Source of the DNA: Sergeia podlipaevii
Taxonomy: Eukaryota; Euglenozoa; Kinetoplastea; Trypanosomatida; Trypanosomatidae
Assembly (NCBI GenBank): GCA_030849805.1
Contig: JASANZ010002108.1
Location: forward strand, 1 to 46,826
Length of the DNA: 46,826 nucleotides
Reading direction: 5' to 3'
Under the pieces are notes generated by a model. The model had not been told where the DNA came from. It worked only from the letters and a program-made list of their open reading frames with translations, and made no database searches. The stretch's first letter is position 1, and every line of letters begins with the position of its first letter. This document shows positions 37,101-44,771 of this stretch, one piece after another. Position numbers and translations under genes: made by a program.

Positions 37101-38452
37101 CGTTGTGCCTGGAGCTTCCCTTCCAGCTCTCGCATCGCCCCTTCGCGCTCCGCCATGAGCAGCTTCGTCTCAATCAATTTCTCTTGCACAGTTGCCGCCA
37201 TGTCCTTCTCAACCGCCTCGCTAGCCGCAATCTGCTCCTGAAGCGCTGTACGCTCAGTCGCAGAAGCGCTCTTCAGCTGCTCCTTGAGCTCCATAATCTC
37301 ACGCTGCAGCGCCGCAACCACTTCGTTGCTATTGGCCTCGTTCACGACTGCCCTGTTCACAATCTTCTTCGCACGCTCAGCGTAACGCAGCGTACTCATC
37401 GTCTCATCGTACTGTAAAGAGCACGGACTAATCGTGGCCAGCATTACTGTCTTAGAGTTACCACCCAGGTTGTCCTTTAGAATCCAGGTCAGCGTGGAAT
37501 CGCGATACGGCACGTGGCGCGCGCGGTCCGTCTCCTGAGACTCCGCAAGCGCGCTGATCACGTTGCCAAGGCACATGAGCGACTTGTTGATGGTCGCCCC
37601 TTCAACCAGGCGACGTCCAGTGGCATGGGTCTTGGCGACCCGCTCTGACCCAGCCAAGTCTACCAAGTTGAGTCGCGAGGTTTTTGTCGTCACTACGGCC
37701 CCTACACGCTCCTTTTGGGAGAGCACAATGGTGAACACAGCGTGGGACCGACTACTGCTGGCGTTCATGGCGGTGCACGCAGTTACGCGCACTTTATTAC
37801 CATCGTTCATAAGTTGCAGAAATTCCGACTGTTCTGTCACGACAAACTTGGCAAGTCCCTCAATGAATGGGCCATACTTTGGATGCTCACGCACCCGGAG
37901 AGGTGTGTCCTCATATCCGCCTTTGGTGGGCCGCAAAAGGCATCTGACCTTTTCATTGTATATCTCGTGGTAGGACACTTCCACGCATGTCTCCACATTG
38001 CCACGGCCTTGCATGGCACCGACGGCATCAAAAAGAGCGCCGGAAATGCGTGGGATTATGCCTGGCTGCTCATGCGTTCCCATCATGGAGTAGGTCTTTC
38101 CACTACCTGTCTGGCCATACGCAAAAATACATCCGTTGTATCCGTCTAGCACGTGATCGAGGAGTTCAGCGCCAACCTTGTTGTACACCTCCTCCTGTGT
38201 CGCGTACATTGCGTGCGATGCACCACACGGCGTTGCCGGACTGCTAGACCACAGCGCGTGATCATATTGAAAACTTGTCTCGTTAGCTAAGCCGGTCTCA
38301 GAGGAATGAGCCACATTAGCATCAATGTTGGTAGCCTCTGAAGGACTTTCAACATAGACACAGTTGCTATCCATGCGAACCACAAGCTTCGCTCCATCCT
38401 GAGCCTCACTCACGCTCAATGGACGGCTTCTCACCGCAACTCTCACCGACAT
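34184..38452 (-). CDS. Kinesin-3-like motor fused to PH-like, degenerate 5-phosphatase, C2-like and DysF-like domains
   Basis: Protein of 1422 residues. The motor (about 1-370) is complete: GQTGSGKT at 113-120, SSRSHA at 233-238, DLAGSE at 265-270, and the YAERAKKIVNRAVVNE neck typical of kinesin-3. Coiled coil runs to about 520 and a very acidic stretch covers about 550-625. A PH-like domain (about 705-800) ends in a RRCRQFYELAIMLR helix. Residues about 870-1135 follow the inositol 5-phosphatase fold (LWYGCFSLCNSPLP, EVYIIGVSDI, STLLIICRR, CGAIGCSLRI, VIFLNSLWYSAG), but the catalytic His, the GDxNYR motif and the PSWxDR motif are gone. A C2-like beta region (about 1137-1285) and a DysF/peroxin-like motif (WNWTSDWDCEMD, then WCYAD, then VRRLSWHR; about 1347-1393) end the protein. 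It is probably a microtubule motor for a phosphoinositide-bearing membrane cargo; the cargo role is inference. Confidence 0.88.
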   Translation of the reverse strand: MSVRVAVRSRPLSVSEAQDGAKLVVRMDSNCVYVESPSEATNIDANVAHSSETGLANETSFQYDHALWSSSPATPCGASHAMYATQEEVYNKVGAELLDHVLDGYNGCIFAYGQTGSGKTYSMMGTHEQPGIIPRISGALFDAVGAMQGRGNVETCVEVSYHEIYNEKVRCLLRPTKGGYEDTPLRVREHPKYGPFIEGLAKFVVTEQSEFLQLMNDGNKVRVTACTAMNASSSRSHAVFTIVLSQKERVGAVVTTKTSRLNLVDLAGSERVAKTHATGRRLVEGATINKSLMCLGNVISALAESQETDRARHVPYRDSTLTWILKDNLGGNSKTVMLATISPCSLQYDETMSTLRYAERAKKIVNRAVVNEANSNEVVAALQREIMELKEQLKSASATERTALQEQIAASEAVEKDMAATVQEKLIETKLLMAEREGAMRELEGKLQAQRDEIDQLRSANAEKERLINDLLLRINSSVAMSRTQQTVDNGAMEVLRSEVAALEQEQHLTNARLHASRRASATSFDMDGTHDSSLLLGDSTATENQDDSLHSSEREFDDIELDSADEEREEEEPEAAYDRDLLLCSEDEDLNMDGRVEDALEVDDALLLLDEGEDGDSDTDRVIDVVNVTPLDLSTAATIVEPPPPVKPLGSKADGAYTQPFASMPRHAITHTKTLPQTTLEAAIVPSNNHVRLVVPSHAVPNNKFLCERFKVLQMPENGSSDLITVWRVDVLKEQFVVTGANSRPLYKLPAADLYRVGKGTRGPRSVELYFFDRVQPFTLQFATVRRCRQFYELAIMLRRGAILWCPAFCQEGDTDVIVEIQGTTIDVTNGDILHRCGNITERARVGSQATTPVNGSAQFFATAMPYEVVDLWYGCFSLCNSPLPQSTAMLASFLPANQHEVYIIGVSDIPSALVGCDELGRFLLSCVGGDSDYFVVSDMAKSSEGHYSGHSTLLIICRRPFIARISDVEVAFVKSPRGADGSPDTPHCGAIGCSLRINEASLAVIFLNSLWYSAGSLLSRSDQLADLLSTVPLGDAAVALRARFDYLIVSSVFGFGGDYCGADKDALLTHPFIHGMREAHASEALRNVAVAPLRIFYASTPKVSRFAAKSYGTSRALPGANAFVTADIFCRRPHMSLFVESPSPPLMLVVSDVAVKGMGSISHVGEQQRLCVSGNCVEGAPLQYRGTLTSTADRLEFDHCGSMTMRLCESWVELLRLQSLTLTLCSLDARTGASYSAQLPLKGLLHIGEPVSFDVALYSSLCQSSSTLVGSITCVYTAHPRRRRPVEALQEGLTVVLWCFENQCRDSLASWVPAELVPESGVATYSALDAHVKQAMEQLLLPSSQWNWTSDWDCEMDKDELPRWCYADAVGGPYSYSESPTSFVRRLSWHRTMVANNPATYHAYYSRKYKRRTLSVVESA

Positions 38453-38479
38453 TTATTTTTTCTTGCGGTGGTGGCGGCA

Positions 38480-38495
38480 CTAGTAAAAAAAAAAG
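38480..38495 (-). promoter_or_regulatory. Candidate spliced-leader acceptor for the kinesin
   Basis: Minus-strand T-rich tract at 38485-38495 followed by AG at 38480-38481, 27 nt before the start codon. Confidence 0.4.
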
Positions 38496-38627
38496 TATAC
38501 AATAAAAAGTTCCAACGGAGAAAGTAAAAGACAAGCTTGCGACAATAGTAAGAATATGTACAGTCAGCGCGGATATCAAAAAAAAAATTTCAGTAGAGAT
38601 CCTTCTGAGTTCAAAGTATCTCGCGCG

Positions 38628-38654
38628 CTAATAATAATAATAATAATAATAATA
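38628..38654. repeat. (AAT)n trinucleotide repeat
   Basis: About eight to nine AAT units between the Wapl-like gene and the kinesin gene, upstream of the kinesin acceptor. Confidence 0.9.
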
Positions 38655-39112
38655 GTAATAACACTTTTTATTTTGCTAACCAAATGATGCTGTTGCACAG
38701 TGTGTGGGTCAGTGTGCGTGTGTCCGTACCCTCGTCAGTTATGAAAAGCTCCACCTTAGTAGAATGAGCTCAGCGACTCGGTTCTACTTCGACAACAACA
38801 TGAGTTTTGACAGAGGGAAGAGAAAAAAGTGATTCGGGTAACAAATGATGTGAACATCCCACAGCACATAGACGGCAGAATATTGATAACAAATACAATG
38901 GAGCAAAGACATAAAGATTATTATTATTATTTTTTTTTTCTATTGGCGTGTATCGCTTAAAAGAAAAAATGGTACCAGCAAACATTGCGAAGTCTATCAA
39001 GAAAAGGATTACACGTTCTATGCATTATCTGCTCCCTATCAAGTCAGCCTCAACTCGTTCACTGAGAAGGAGCACGCAGTCCGTTTGCAATGCGCACGCT
39101 GTTCTATCCCCT

Positions 39113-40915
39113 TCAACGTACTTCTTCACTATTGTATGGGGTAATGTCATTAGCCAGCATCACTGCCCTCAGCACTTCAGTAATGCCCACCGTGCCCTCT
39201 CGTGTCAAAGTGCCAGAAGAGCTCTGGAAGAGCATAAACTCTTGCAGTATCACTACGACAACAATCATCGGTTTGCCTTCTGTATGCCTACCCAAAGTAG
39301 TGCTGCGCGTAGCCTGTGCGATAGCTGTCAATACCGCCATGCGGAGGGTTTCCTCTGCACTTACATGCACCAGTGACAGTGCAGAAAGAAAGAGTGCGTA
39401 GTAACCGCTTCTCACGGCGTCTTCAGTGCTGCCCCTGCAGTAGAGAGCGTACATGTCAGACGCGCAGCGCTGGAGCAGTTGGGTGTTAGTTTCAAGCATG
39501 CTACAACTGAAAGCACAACAGCCTGCACGCACCTCATTGCGAATCACGTTGATCGCTGTACATAAAGTAAATGTGACCACATCCCCACCGCTCGCTGCGT
39601 CGCCGCCCAGAAGAATAGTGCCGCACCAGTTGGCAAGGGCTTGAAGGTCCGTAGAATACAAAGGGCCGTGAAATATAGCAGGCGATATGTTCGTGATATT
39701 TGTGAACACACGCAGTACTGTCACAAGATCCACCATTGGTTTTGCAGGCGCATCGTCACTCAGCAATGACACCAGGAATTGTGTGAGCTCCACAAGACTC
39801 TCGCTGCTATCACAGTCAGAAGCTGTGAAGCCCTCTGATACTGTAAGCACCTCCAAGAGATGCAACGCATCATGAATGACATCAATGCAAGAGCAGCGCA
39901 TACATCGCGACAGAAGACCAAGGCCGTTAAGCGACACAACGAGCGTGGGCACTCTTCCCACACCAGGTGGTACAGCATCCTGGCGATTCTGCCAGAGCGC
40001 CACACGTGTGAGCAGCCGCAGAGCCACCTGGGCAGTTCCTAGCACGGCAAGCTCCGCAGCCTCACCATCAGGCAGCATACCAACAATGGTTGGTGTCAGC
40101 TCCAACGTGGGTGGGTTTGACGTCATCACAGAAGTGGCCTTCTTTCTAGGGGACCTATCTGACCAATGTCTCGGTTTGGTTGCTAATGTGGGGGGCTGTG
40201 GGCTGGTAACAAACAGCCCCATCACCGGTTCCTGCGACTGCGATGAAGCAGATGAAGGAGATGTGGCGCACTGCTCCGCTACCGTCGTCGCAACAGTAAT
40301 TATATGTAGTACAAACGAAACCAAAAAGTGCGCACAAAACAGTTCGCCGCTGCTATGGGGGAACAGCGCAAATATAAAGAGTAGAAGGTCCTTTGCTTCA
40401 CGCTGACTGTAGCGAGCTTGGCACAGGTTCATAAAAAACTGCCGTTGTGCCCCCATATGCTTCAAAGCAAGCAAGAGCGTTCTGGAGTCACTTTTGACGA
40501 AAAAGTCCACGAGCTCCTTGAGAGCCGCCTTGGTGGAGAGTCTCCCTACCGTACTAGACAAAAACAAGCACATATCACTCCGTTCTTCGTCGCGGCGGTG
40601 AAGCAGATCCAGTTCTGCACCACCAAGACTCTCACTCGCATCTGTTAAAGGAGTGTCAGCAAGCGGTGTGGATGAGCCCGCGCCACTTCCCGCGTCGATT
40701 GAAGCACTAGTGCTCATACTCTCACTGTGCGCTTCAGGTTTGACGATAGAGTTTTGTGGAACTTCGTCCTTTACCTCTGTTCCACAGGTCGCATCGCTGC
40801 TACCTAGTGCACCACCAGTATAGGATGGCGTAGGGGTTGCCATCAGTGCATCAACACCCTCAAGGAGCTCAAGAACTGAGCGGCCACGCTTGCGCGGCGC
40901 TACTGCATGCTTCAT
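39113..40915 (-). CDS. Wapl-like (wings apart-like) ARM-repeat protein, candidate cohesin-release factor
   Basis: The first ATG at 40913-40915 gives 600 residues; the open frame upstream begins at TTG and lies above a likely splice acceptor. After a basic start (KHAVAPRKRGR) and a Ser/Thr-rich disordered stretch, the rest is an alpha-helical repeat fold. The order of helices follows the WAPL C-terminal domain: a FLSSTVGRLSTKAAL start, LRLLTRVALWQ, a TVLRVFTNITN helix, INVIRNEVRAGCCAF, YYALFLSALSLVHVS and a final VVVILQEFMLF plus GITEVLRAVM. Wapl opens the cohesin ring and releases it from DNA with Pds5. The match is by eye across a divergent family, so a different ARM-repeat protein is possible. 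Confidence 0.55.
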   Translation of the reverse strand: MKHAVAPRKRGRSVLELLEGVDALMATPTPSYTGGALGSSDATCGTEVKDEVPQNSIVKPEAHSESMSTSASIDAGSGAGSSTPLADTPLTDASESLGGAELDLLHRRDEERSDMCLFLSSTVGRLSTKAALKELVDFFVKSDSRTLLLALKHMGAQRQFFMNLCQARYSQREAKDLLLFIFALFPHSSGELFCAHFLVSFVLHIITVATTVAEQCATSPSSASSQSQEPVMGLFVTSPQPPTLATKPRHWSDRSPRKKATSVMTSNPPTLELTPTIVGMLPDGEAAELAVLGTAQVALRLLTRVALWQNRQDAVPPGVGRVPTLVVSLNGLGLLSRCMRCSCIDVIHDALHLLEVLTVSEGFTASDCDSSESLVELTQFLVSLLSDDAPAKPMVDLVTVLRVFTNITNISPAIFHGPLYSTDLQALANWCGTILLGGDAASGGDVVTFTLCTAINVIRNEVRAGCCAFSCSMLETNTQLLQRCASDMYALYCRGSTEDAVRSGYYALFLSALSLVHVSAEETLRMAVLTAIAQATRSTTLGRHTEGKPMIVVVVILQEFMLFQSSSGTLTREGTVGITEVLRAVMLANDITPYNSEEVR

Positions 40916-41325
40916 AAATATATCCCACAGTGAAACGTATAGTCTTCTTAATAACAAGTGAATAAACCTTTTTGTAAGTGGAGAGAAAGGATATTTTTTT
41001 TTTTTAAGCGTTAGGATACGAACAAGAGAGGGTAAAATGGTCTGCAATTTTAAAAGGGCTTGATAACAACCTTTAAAAGGGAAACTGACCGTTTGCTTCA
41101 AAGAGCATGACTAGTTTATTTTTTAATAAAAAATGTGTTTGCATTTAAATTTTCTTTTGCTGCAAAAAGAAAAAAATTTAATGGAAGATCAGCAAAGCTC
41201 AGAAAAAAAAACTGCAGAAAGCAGTGAAAAGAACCACCACCACAACAACAAAAAGAAAGAAATATAAATAAAAATTGAGCAAAGAGGGAGAAAAAATGCG
41301 CAATCACAGCACCAGTAAGCGTAAC
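40916..41325. other. Intergenic spacer, no gene seen
   Basis: Contains a T-run near 40994-41005 and the acceptor for the Wapl-like gene. No other feature seen. Confidence 0.55.
40968..40991 (-). promoter_or_regulatory. Candidate spliced-leader acceptor for the Wapl-like gene; decides its start
   Basis: Minus-strand TCCTTTCTCTC tract at 40981-40991 followed by AG at 40968-40969. It leaves a 52-nt 5' UTR to the ATG at 40915 and excludes the longer frame from the mRNA. Confidence 0.5.
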
Positions 41326-42357
41326 TTATCCAAGCTGAGGAAGCTTCCCCCTCAGGAGCCCATCATACAACCTGGTGACAGATTTTTCATTGAGAGCAAT
41401 GACCCCATTGCTCATTTTACGCGCAAGTTTTCCGCCACACGCAGTGATGATCTCCTCCGCTGACTCCCTCATCTTCGCTGGCACGCCAGTCAAGTCAAAC
41501 TGTAACCCACTAAGCACAGGAGAGGAATGATCCTGCGCTGTTGTCTTTCGCAGCAGTGACGACGAGTACTTGACGCCTTCATCGTCAAGAGACACTATAT
41601 GCTTTCCAGCGGTGCTATCATCCGCGACCTCTTCGTCAAGAAACGCCTCACTCACAACAGGAATACCTGACGCAACAGCGATGATAAACTTGGGAGTCCG
41701 TGAGGCGGGAATAGGAACTACAAGCGCAGTAGCCTTCAGCACGTTGTCCACCATTCGACCTTTGTGCCTGCGCAGGGCTTTCCGCACTGACGCCTTCTGC
41801 ACAGAAGTCATACCCGAAACGCAAATGAGAGGCGGTTTCGCCATCGTTTCAGCACGCGCCCGCTTCTTCGCTGAGAACGTTGCACACTCTTCATCAAGAT
41901 ACGGCACATCCCTCTTCCTACCCGCCACTGCAGGAGGTACTTCCTTCTGAGGCGACGCTCTCGTGCCAGTCTCACGCGCCTTCATCATGCTTGCCTCGGA
42001 GCCACGTTTGGCACCAGCAGCGGCAGAATCCACCGATACAAACTTCTTCTCTACATCACCAAACACCACTGTGCACCCATCTGCAAGCTGATAGTAGTGG
42101 GATGGCTCAAGTCGAACACCAGTACCAGGTCGAACGGAGATAAAAGTGCCGTTAGTACTGTTGCAGTCGCTTAACCACGCATCTCCGTTTGGCGCAATCT
42201 CAATAAAAGCCTGCATCCTGCTGATTGCCACACGTGGAGACTCAATATTGATAAATGACACCCCTTCTACGGGAACGGCACTTCGCCCAATAACATTCTT
42301 CCCAATCTGCAAGTAGTTTGTACAAGTGCCGTCTACCAGAGCATATAGAGACGTCAT
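41326..42357 (-). CDS. FHA plus tandem-BRCT protein, NBS1/MDC1-type DNA damage reader candidate
   Basis: The first ATG at 42355-42357 gives 343 residues. The open frame continues upstream for about 79 codons from a TTG but is hydrophobic and unlike the rest. The FHA domain (about 15-108) has GRS at 24-26, SR at 47-48 and NSTNGTF at 66-72; the usual SxxH is SRMQ. A basic linker (110-172) could hold a nuclear signal (KKRAR). A BRCT domain starts at about 175 (PPLICVSGMTS) and a second shorter one at about 278-343 ends before the usual Trp helix. FHA domains read phospho-Thr and tandem BRCT domains read phospho-Ser, as in NBS1 and MDC1. Function in double-strand break signalling is inference. 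Confidence 0.82.
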   Translation of the reverse strand: MTSLYALVDGTCTNYLQIGKNVIGRSAVPVEGVSFINIESPRVAISRMQAFIEIAPNGDAWLSDCNSTNGTFISVRPGTGVRLEPSHYYQLADGCTVVFGDVEKKFVSVDSAAAGAKRGSEASMMKARETGTRASPQKEVPPAVAGRKRDVPYLDEECATFSAKKRARAETMAKPPLICVSGMTSVQKASVRKALRRHKGRMVDNVLKATALVVPIPASRTPKFIIAVASGIPVVSEAFLDEEVADDSTAGKHIVSLDDEGVKYSSSLLRKTTAQDHSSPVLSGLQFDLTGVPAKMRESAEEIITACGGKLARKMSNGVIALNEKSVTRLYDGLLRGKLPQLG

Positions 42358-42935
42358 GATGAAGGATCCCGCACAAAATAAAAAAAAGTAATATGGAGAC
42401 AACTGCACAGGAACGCAGATTCTTGACAAAACAAATTGAAAGATTTTGTTTGGCAATAACTTTGTATATTTCCTTACTTTTCCTTTAATATATATAAATC
42501 TATCCAAAATGAATGAAGACTGTAGGATCGCTTTTTGCTGCCTAAAAGTGTTCCCATAAATGAATATAATTTGTGCATAGTTGCAAATTGACAAGGCAAA
42601 GAAAAAAAAAAAAAGATAAAGGCAAAGAAAGTACAGACTTACATAAACGAGAAACGACTAACAGCAAACAACTAAATTATAGTGGAGAGCTTCCATGTAA
42701 AATAAAAAGCACGTTTGCATAGGCGGATTGCAAAAGAAGAAAAAAGAAAAAAAGAGTTCAATTAGTTAGACTAGCAACTTCTATGATTATATAAAGAGCG
42801 CTATACACTAGCAAGAGAAAAGGGAAAAACACGGTGTAACACTATCAACTGCATTGTTTATTCACAGACGAAAAAAAAAGGCATTTCCTTGTAAGATAGA
42901 AAAAGAAATTACCATTCCAAACTTCTGTCAGTACA
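42358..42935. other. Intergenic spacer, no gene seen
   Basis: AT-rich. Minus-strand AG at 42403-42404 is a plausible acceptor for the FHA-BRCT gene. A-runs near 42602-42614 and 42870-42879. Confidence 0.5.
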
Positions 42936-43238
42936 TCATTTCGATGTTGGTCTGCGGATGACAACACCACAACGTTCACCGTTGTCTACTACTGTAGTAG
43001 CCACATAGGTCACTTCTTCAAATGTCATCGTAATACGGCGCAGTGTCTCATCGGGGCCCGAGAGCAACTGGGACGCCTGCTGCAGAATTGCGTATGCAAG
43101 GACCTGCTTCTCGCGGTGCTCAAACTCACCACTAGACTCAATGACATGGCCAGAAGACGATACCACGACAAAATGATTGACGCCCTGACTAAGCAACTGA
43201 TCCTTCACTAAACTCAGTTGGCTCATGTTTGCTAGCAT
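42936..43238 (-). CDS. Roadblock/LC7-fold protein, LAMTOR4-like
   Basis: Protein of 100 residues from an ATG at 43236-43238; a second Met at residue 5 is an alternative start. It is one roadblock domain. The best reading is LAMTOR4, a small subunit of Ragulator: HFVVVSSSGHVIESSGEFEHRE near 22-43 against the SSGDLEND-type motif, a central helix, then LRRITMTFEEVTYVATTVV and a CGVVIRRP end. Ragulator anchors Rag GTPases at the lysosome to activate TORC1. Dynein LC7/roadblock is the main alternative, but its typical end motif is not seen. Whether kinetoplastids have a full Ragulator is not settled by this sequence. Confidence 0.7.
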   Translation of the reverse strand: MLANMSQLSLVKDQLLSQGVNHFVVVSSSGHVIESSGEFEHREKQVLAYAILQQASQLLSGPDETLRRITMTFEEVTYVATTVVDNGERCGVVIRRPTSK

Positions 43239-43626
43239 GCTTATTAGCCAAGGAACAACAACAAAAAAAGAGAAGATTAGGAGAAAAGATTTTCTTTTTT
43301 AAGGAGAGCAAAATGCAATCTGACCTCATATTGTGACATGCACGCATGTGAAGTGGTACTGCAGAAAAACAAGCAAAAAAGGCGCATCGCCAATGCTATC
43401 CGCAGACATTGATTTCCAATTTATCCTTTTGTGGGTACTTCAATGCTATCTAAAATGCGATGATGGGTTCAATTGAGTCATTAAAGAGGCAACATTCGCC
43501 TAACATGTGATCAAGCAACTATGTGTTGTGGGATGAAAATACACCTCACATTATTTCTTAAGTACCTTTTTGTAGTATCGTAATGTAGCAGGCAATAGCA
43601 ATCCTAGTGATAACAACAAAGAGAAA
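43239..43626. other. Intergenic spacer, no gene seen
   Basis: AT-rich, between the LYR-like and LAMTOR4-like genes. The minus strand has a TTCTCTTTTTTTG pyrimidine stretch near 43262-43274 that could be the splice tract for the LAMTOR4-like gene. Confidence 0.5.
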
Positions 43627-44238
43627 CTAGTAGTGCTTCTTGGGCGTTTTGCGCATTTTTGGTTTCTTCTGGAAGTGAACATGCAACTCCTCTTCGAAGC
43701 TTAGATCCTCCAGTATCATTGGCTTTGCACGGTTACGCCAGTGCGGGCCCATAAAATGCTGCCGCTCAGCTAGCTCCTTGTGCTTTGCTACGGCGTCCGG
43801 ATCCATATTTCCCATGCTCCAATTCGTCATGGGAACAAAGTCCCGCTTGCCTCTACCATGATTAAAGGCATCCTGACTTTGACGCTCCTCACGACGATGA
43901 GTTAACTTTTCTTGGTTTTCCATTGGGTTGATGACTCCCCAGTCGTACCGCTCACTCGCGTTCGGTAGCATGCGCTGTCTAGCCTTTGACTGACAGAGCC
44001 TGCCGTAGGCAATACGATCAAGACAACTGGCTAGCTGCAACTGCAATGTGGCTCCGCCGTCGCCGCGATGCTCAAGCCACTTCGTTCGTATTTCAGTGAG
44101 TGTGTGCTGACGCACAAGTTTGTCTTGCACGAGAAAGCCGAGCGCGAGGCATTCCTTGTAGAGAGCTAGCTTTGCTGTGCGGCTATGCGCGTCCTTTCCC
44201 TTTGCAAGTGGAAGTGTCTGTAAGATTTGTCTATTCAT
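43627..44238 (-). CDS. LYR-motif-like (LYK) protein, probably mitochondrial
   Basis: The first ATG at 44236-44238 gives 203 residues (MNRQILQTLPLAKG); the extension upstream begins with GTG. Residues about 22-80 resemble a Complex1_LYR domain: LALYKECLALG with LYK at 26-28 in place of LYR, then an IRTKWLEHR helix typical of the family (R...F/W..). The remainder, about 120 residues, is polar and basic with a PMENQEKLTHRREERQ stretch and a very basic C-terminus (KKPKMRKTPKKHY). LYR proteins bind acyl carrier protein and help assemble mitochondrial complexes or mitoribosomes. The basic tail would suit RNA or ribosome contact. This is inference from motifs. Confidence 0.55.
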   Translation of the reverse strand: MNRQILQTLPLAKGKDAHSRTAKLALYKECLALGFLVQDKLVRQHTLTEIRTKWLEHRGDGGATLQLQLASCLDRIAYGRLCQSKARQRMLPNASERYDWGVINPMENQEKLTHRREERQSQDAFNHGRGKRDFVPMTNWSMGNMDPDAVAKHKELAERQHFMGPHWRNRAKPMILEDLSFEEELHVHFQKKPKMRKTPKKHY

Positions 44239-44771
44239 TTCTAAACAAGAAAAAAACAATGCGCAGAAATGTTTAGCTCTTGCACCGCATATCAGTATGC
44301 GCACACGCTAAGGGTCCGCTTTTATTCTAGCTATAACCATTGAAATTCAGAAATATACAGGAAAAAACAAAATTGTGAAAAAAAAAATAGATTACAAGTA
44401 TTCACGTGAAACATGATGTTTAAACAATGCGATATGCGCTAGCAGCAAAAGCAATTAAGTATATTCAAATCAAGCGTGGTGCTCTACCACACGCTCGTTT
44501 TTTGTAGTTGGTAATTGAAAAACCTGTGCCGCATCACATTACGTTTCCTTTAACGTAAACCTTCTTACTAGATTGTAAGATAAAAATAAAATGCGTCATG
44601 TATCTATGATCAATATTGTAGCGTTGTCTCTCACTAAGCCAAGCATCTGTGAAACACCGCGCTGTGTCGTGGCAAACATCAACGCACCGCGACGCCATCT
44701 CTATGAGTACGTCTACTGCAATCCAAAAAAAAAGTGTGCTTGTGTATGTATGTGTGAAACAAGAGTAGTGT
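44239..44771. other. Intergenic spacer, no gene seen
   Basis: AT-rich, with a TGTGTATGTATGTG stretch near 44741-44756 just beyond the POLD3 stop codon. No frame accepted. Confidence 0.55.

Larger units (their letters stand above)
38453..39112. other. Intergenic spacer, no gene seen
   Basis: AT-rich, with (AAT)n at about 38628-38654 and an ATT-rich run with T9 near 38919-38940. No protein-like frame in the coding direction. Confidence 0.55.

Noticed and set aside
40916..41101. 62-residue N-terminal extension of the Wapl-like protein
   Set aside because: It begins at TTG and lies above the likely splice acceptor at 40968-40969.
42358..42594. 79-residue N-terminal extension of the FHA-BRCT protein
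   Set aside because: It begins at TTG, is hydrophobic low-complexity sequence, and the FHA domain follows the downstream ATG properly.
11155..43238. TOR and the LAMTOR4-like gene as a functional cluster
   Set aside because: They are about 24 kb apart with unrelated genes between, and kinetoplastid units do not usually group pathways.
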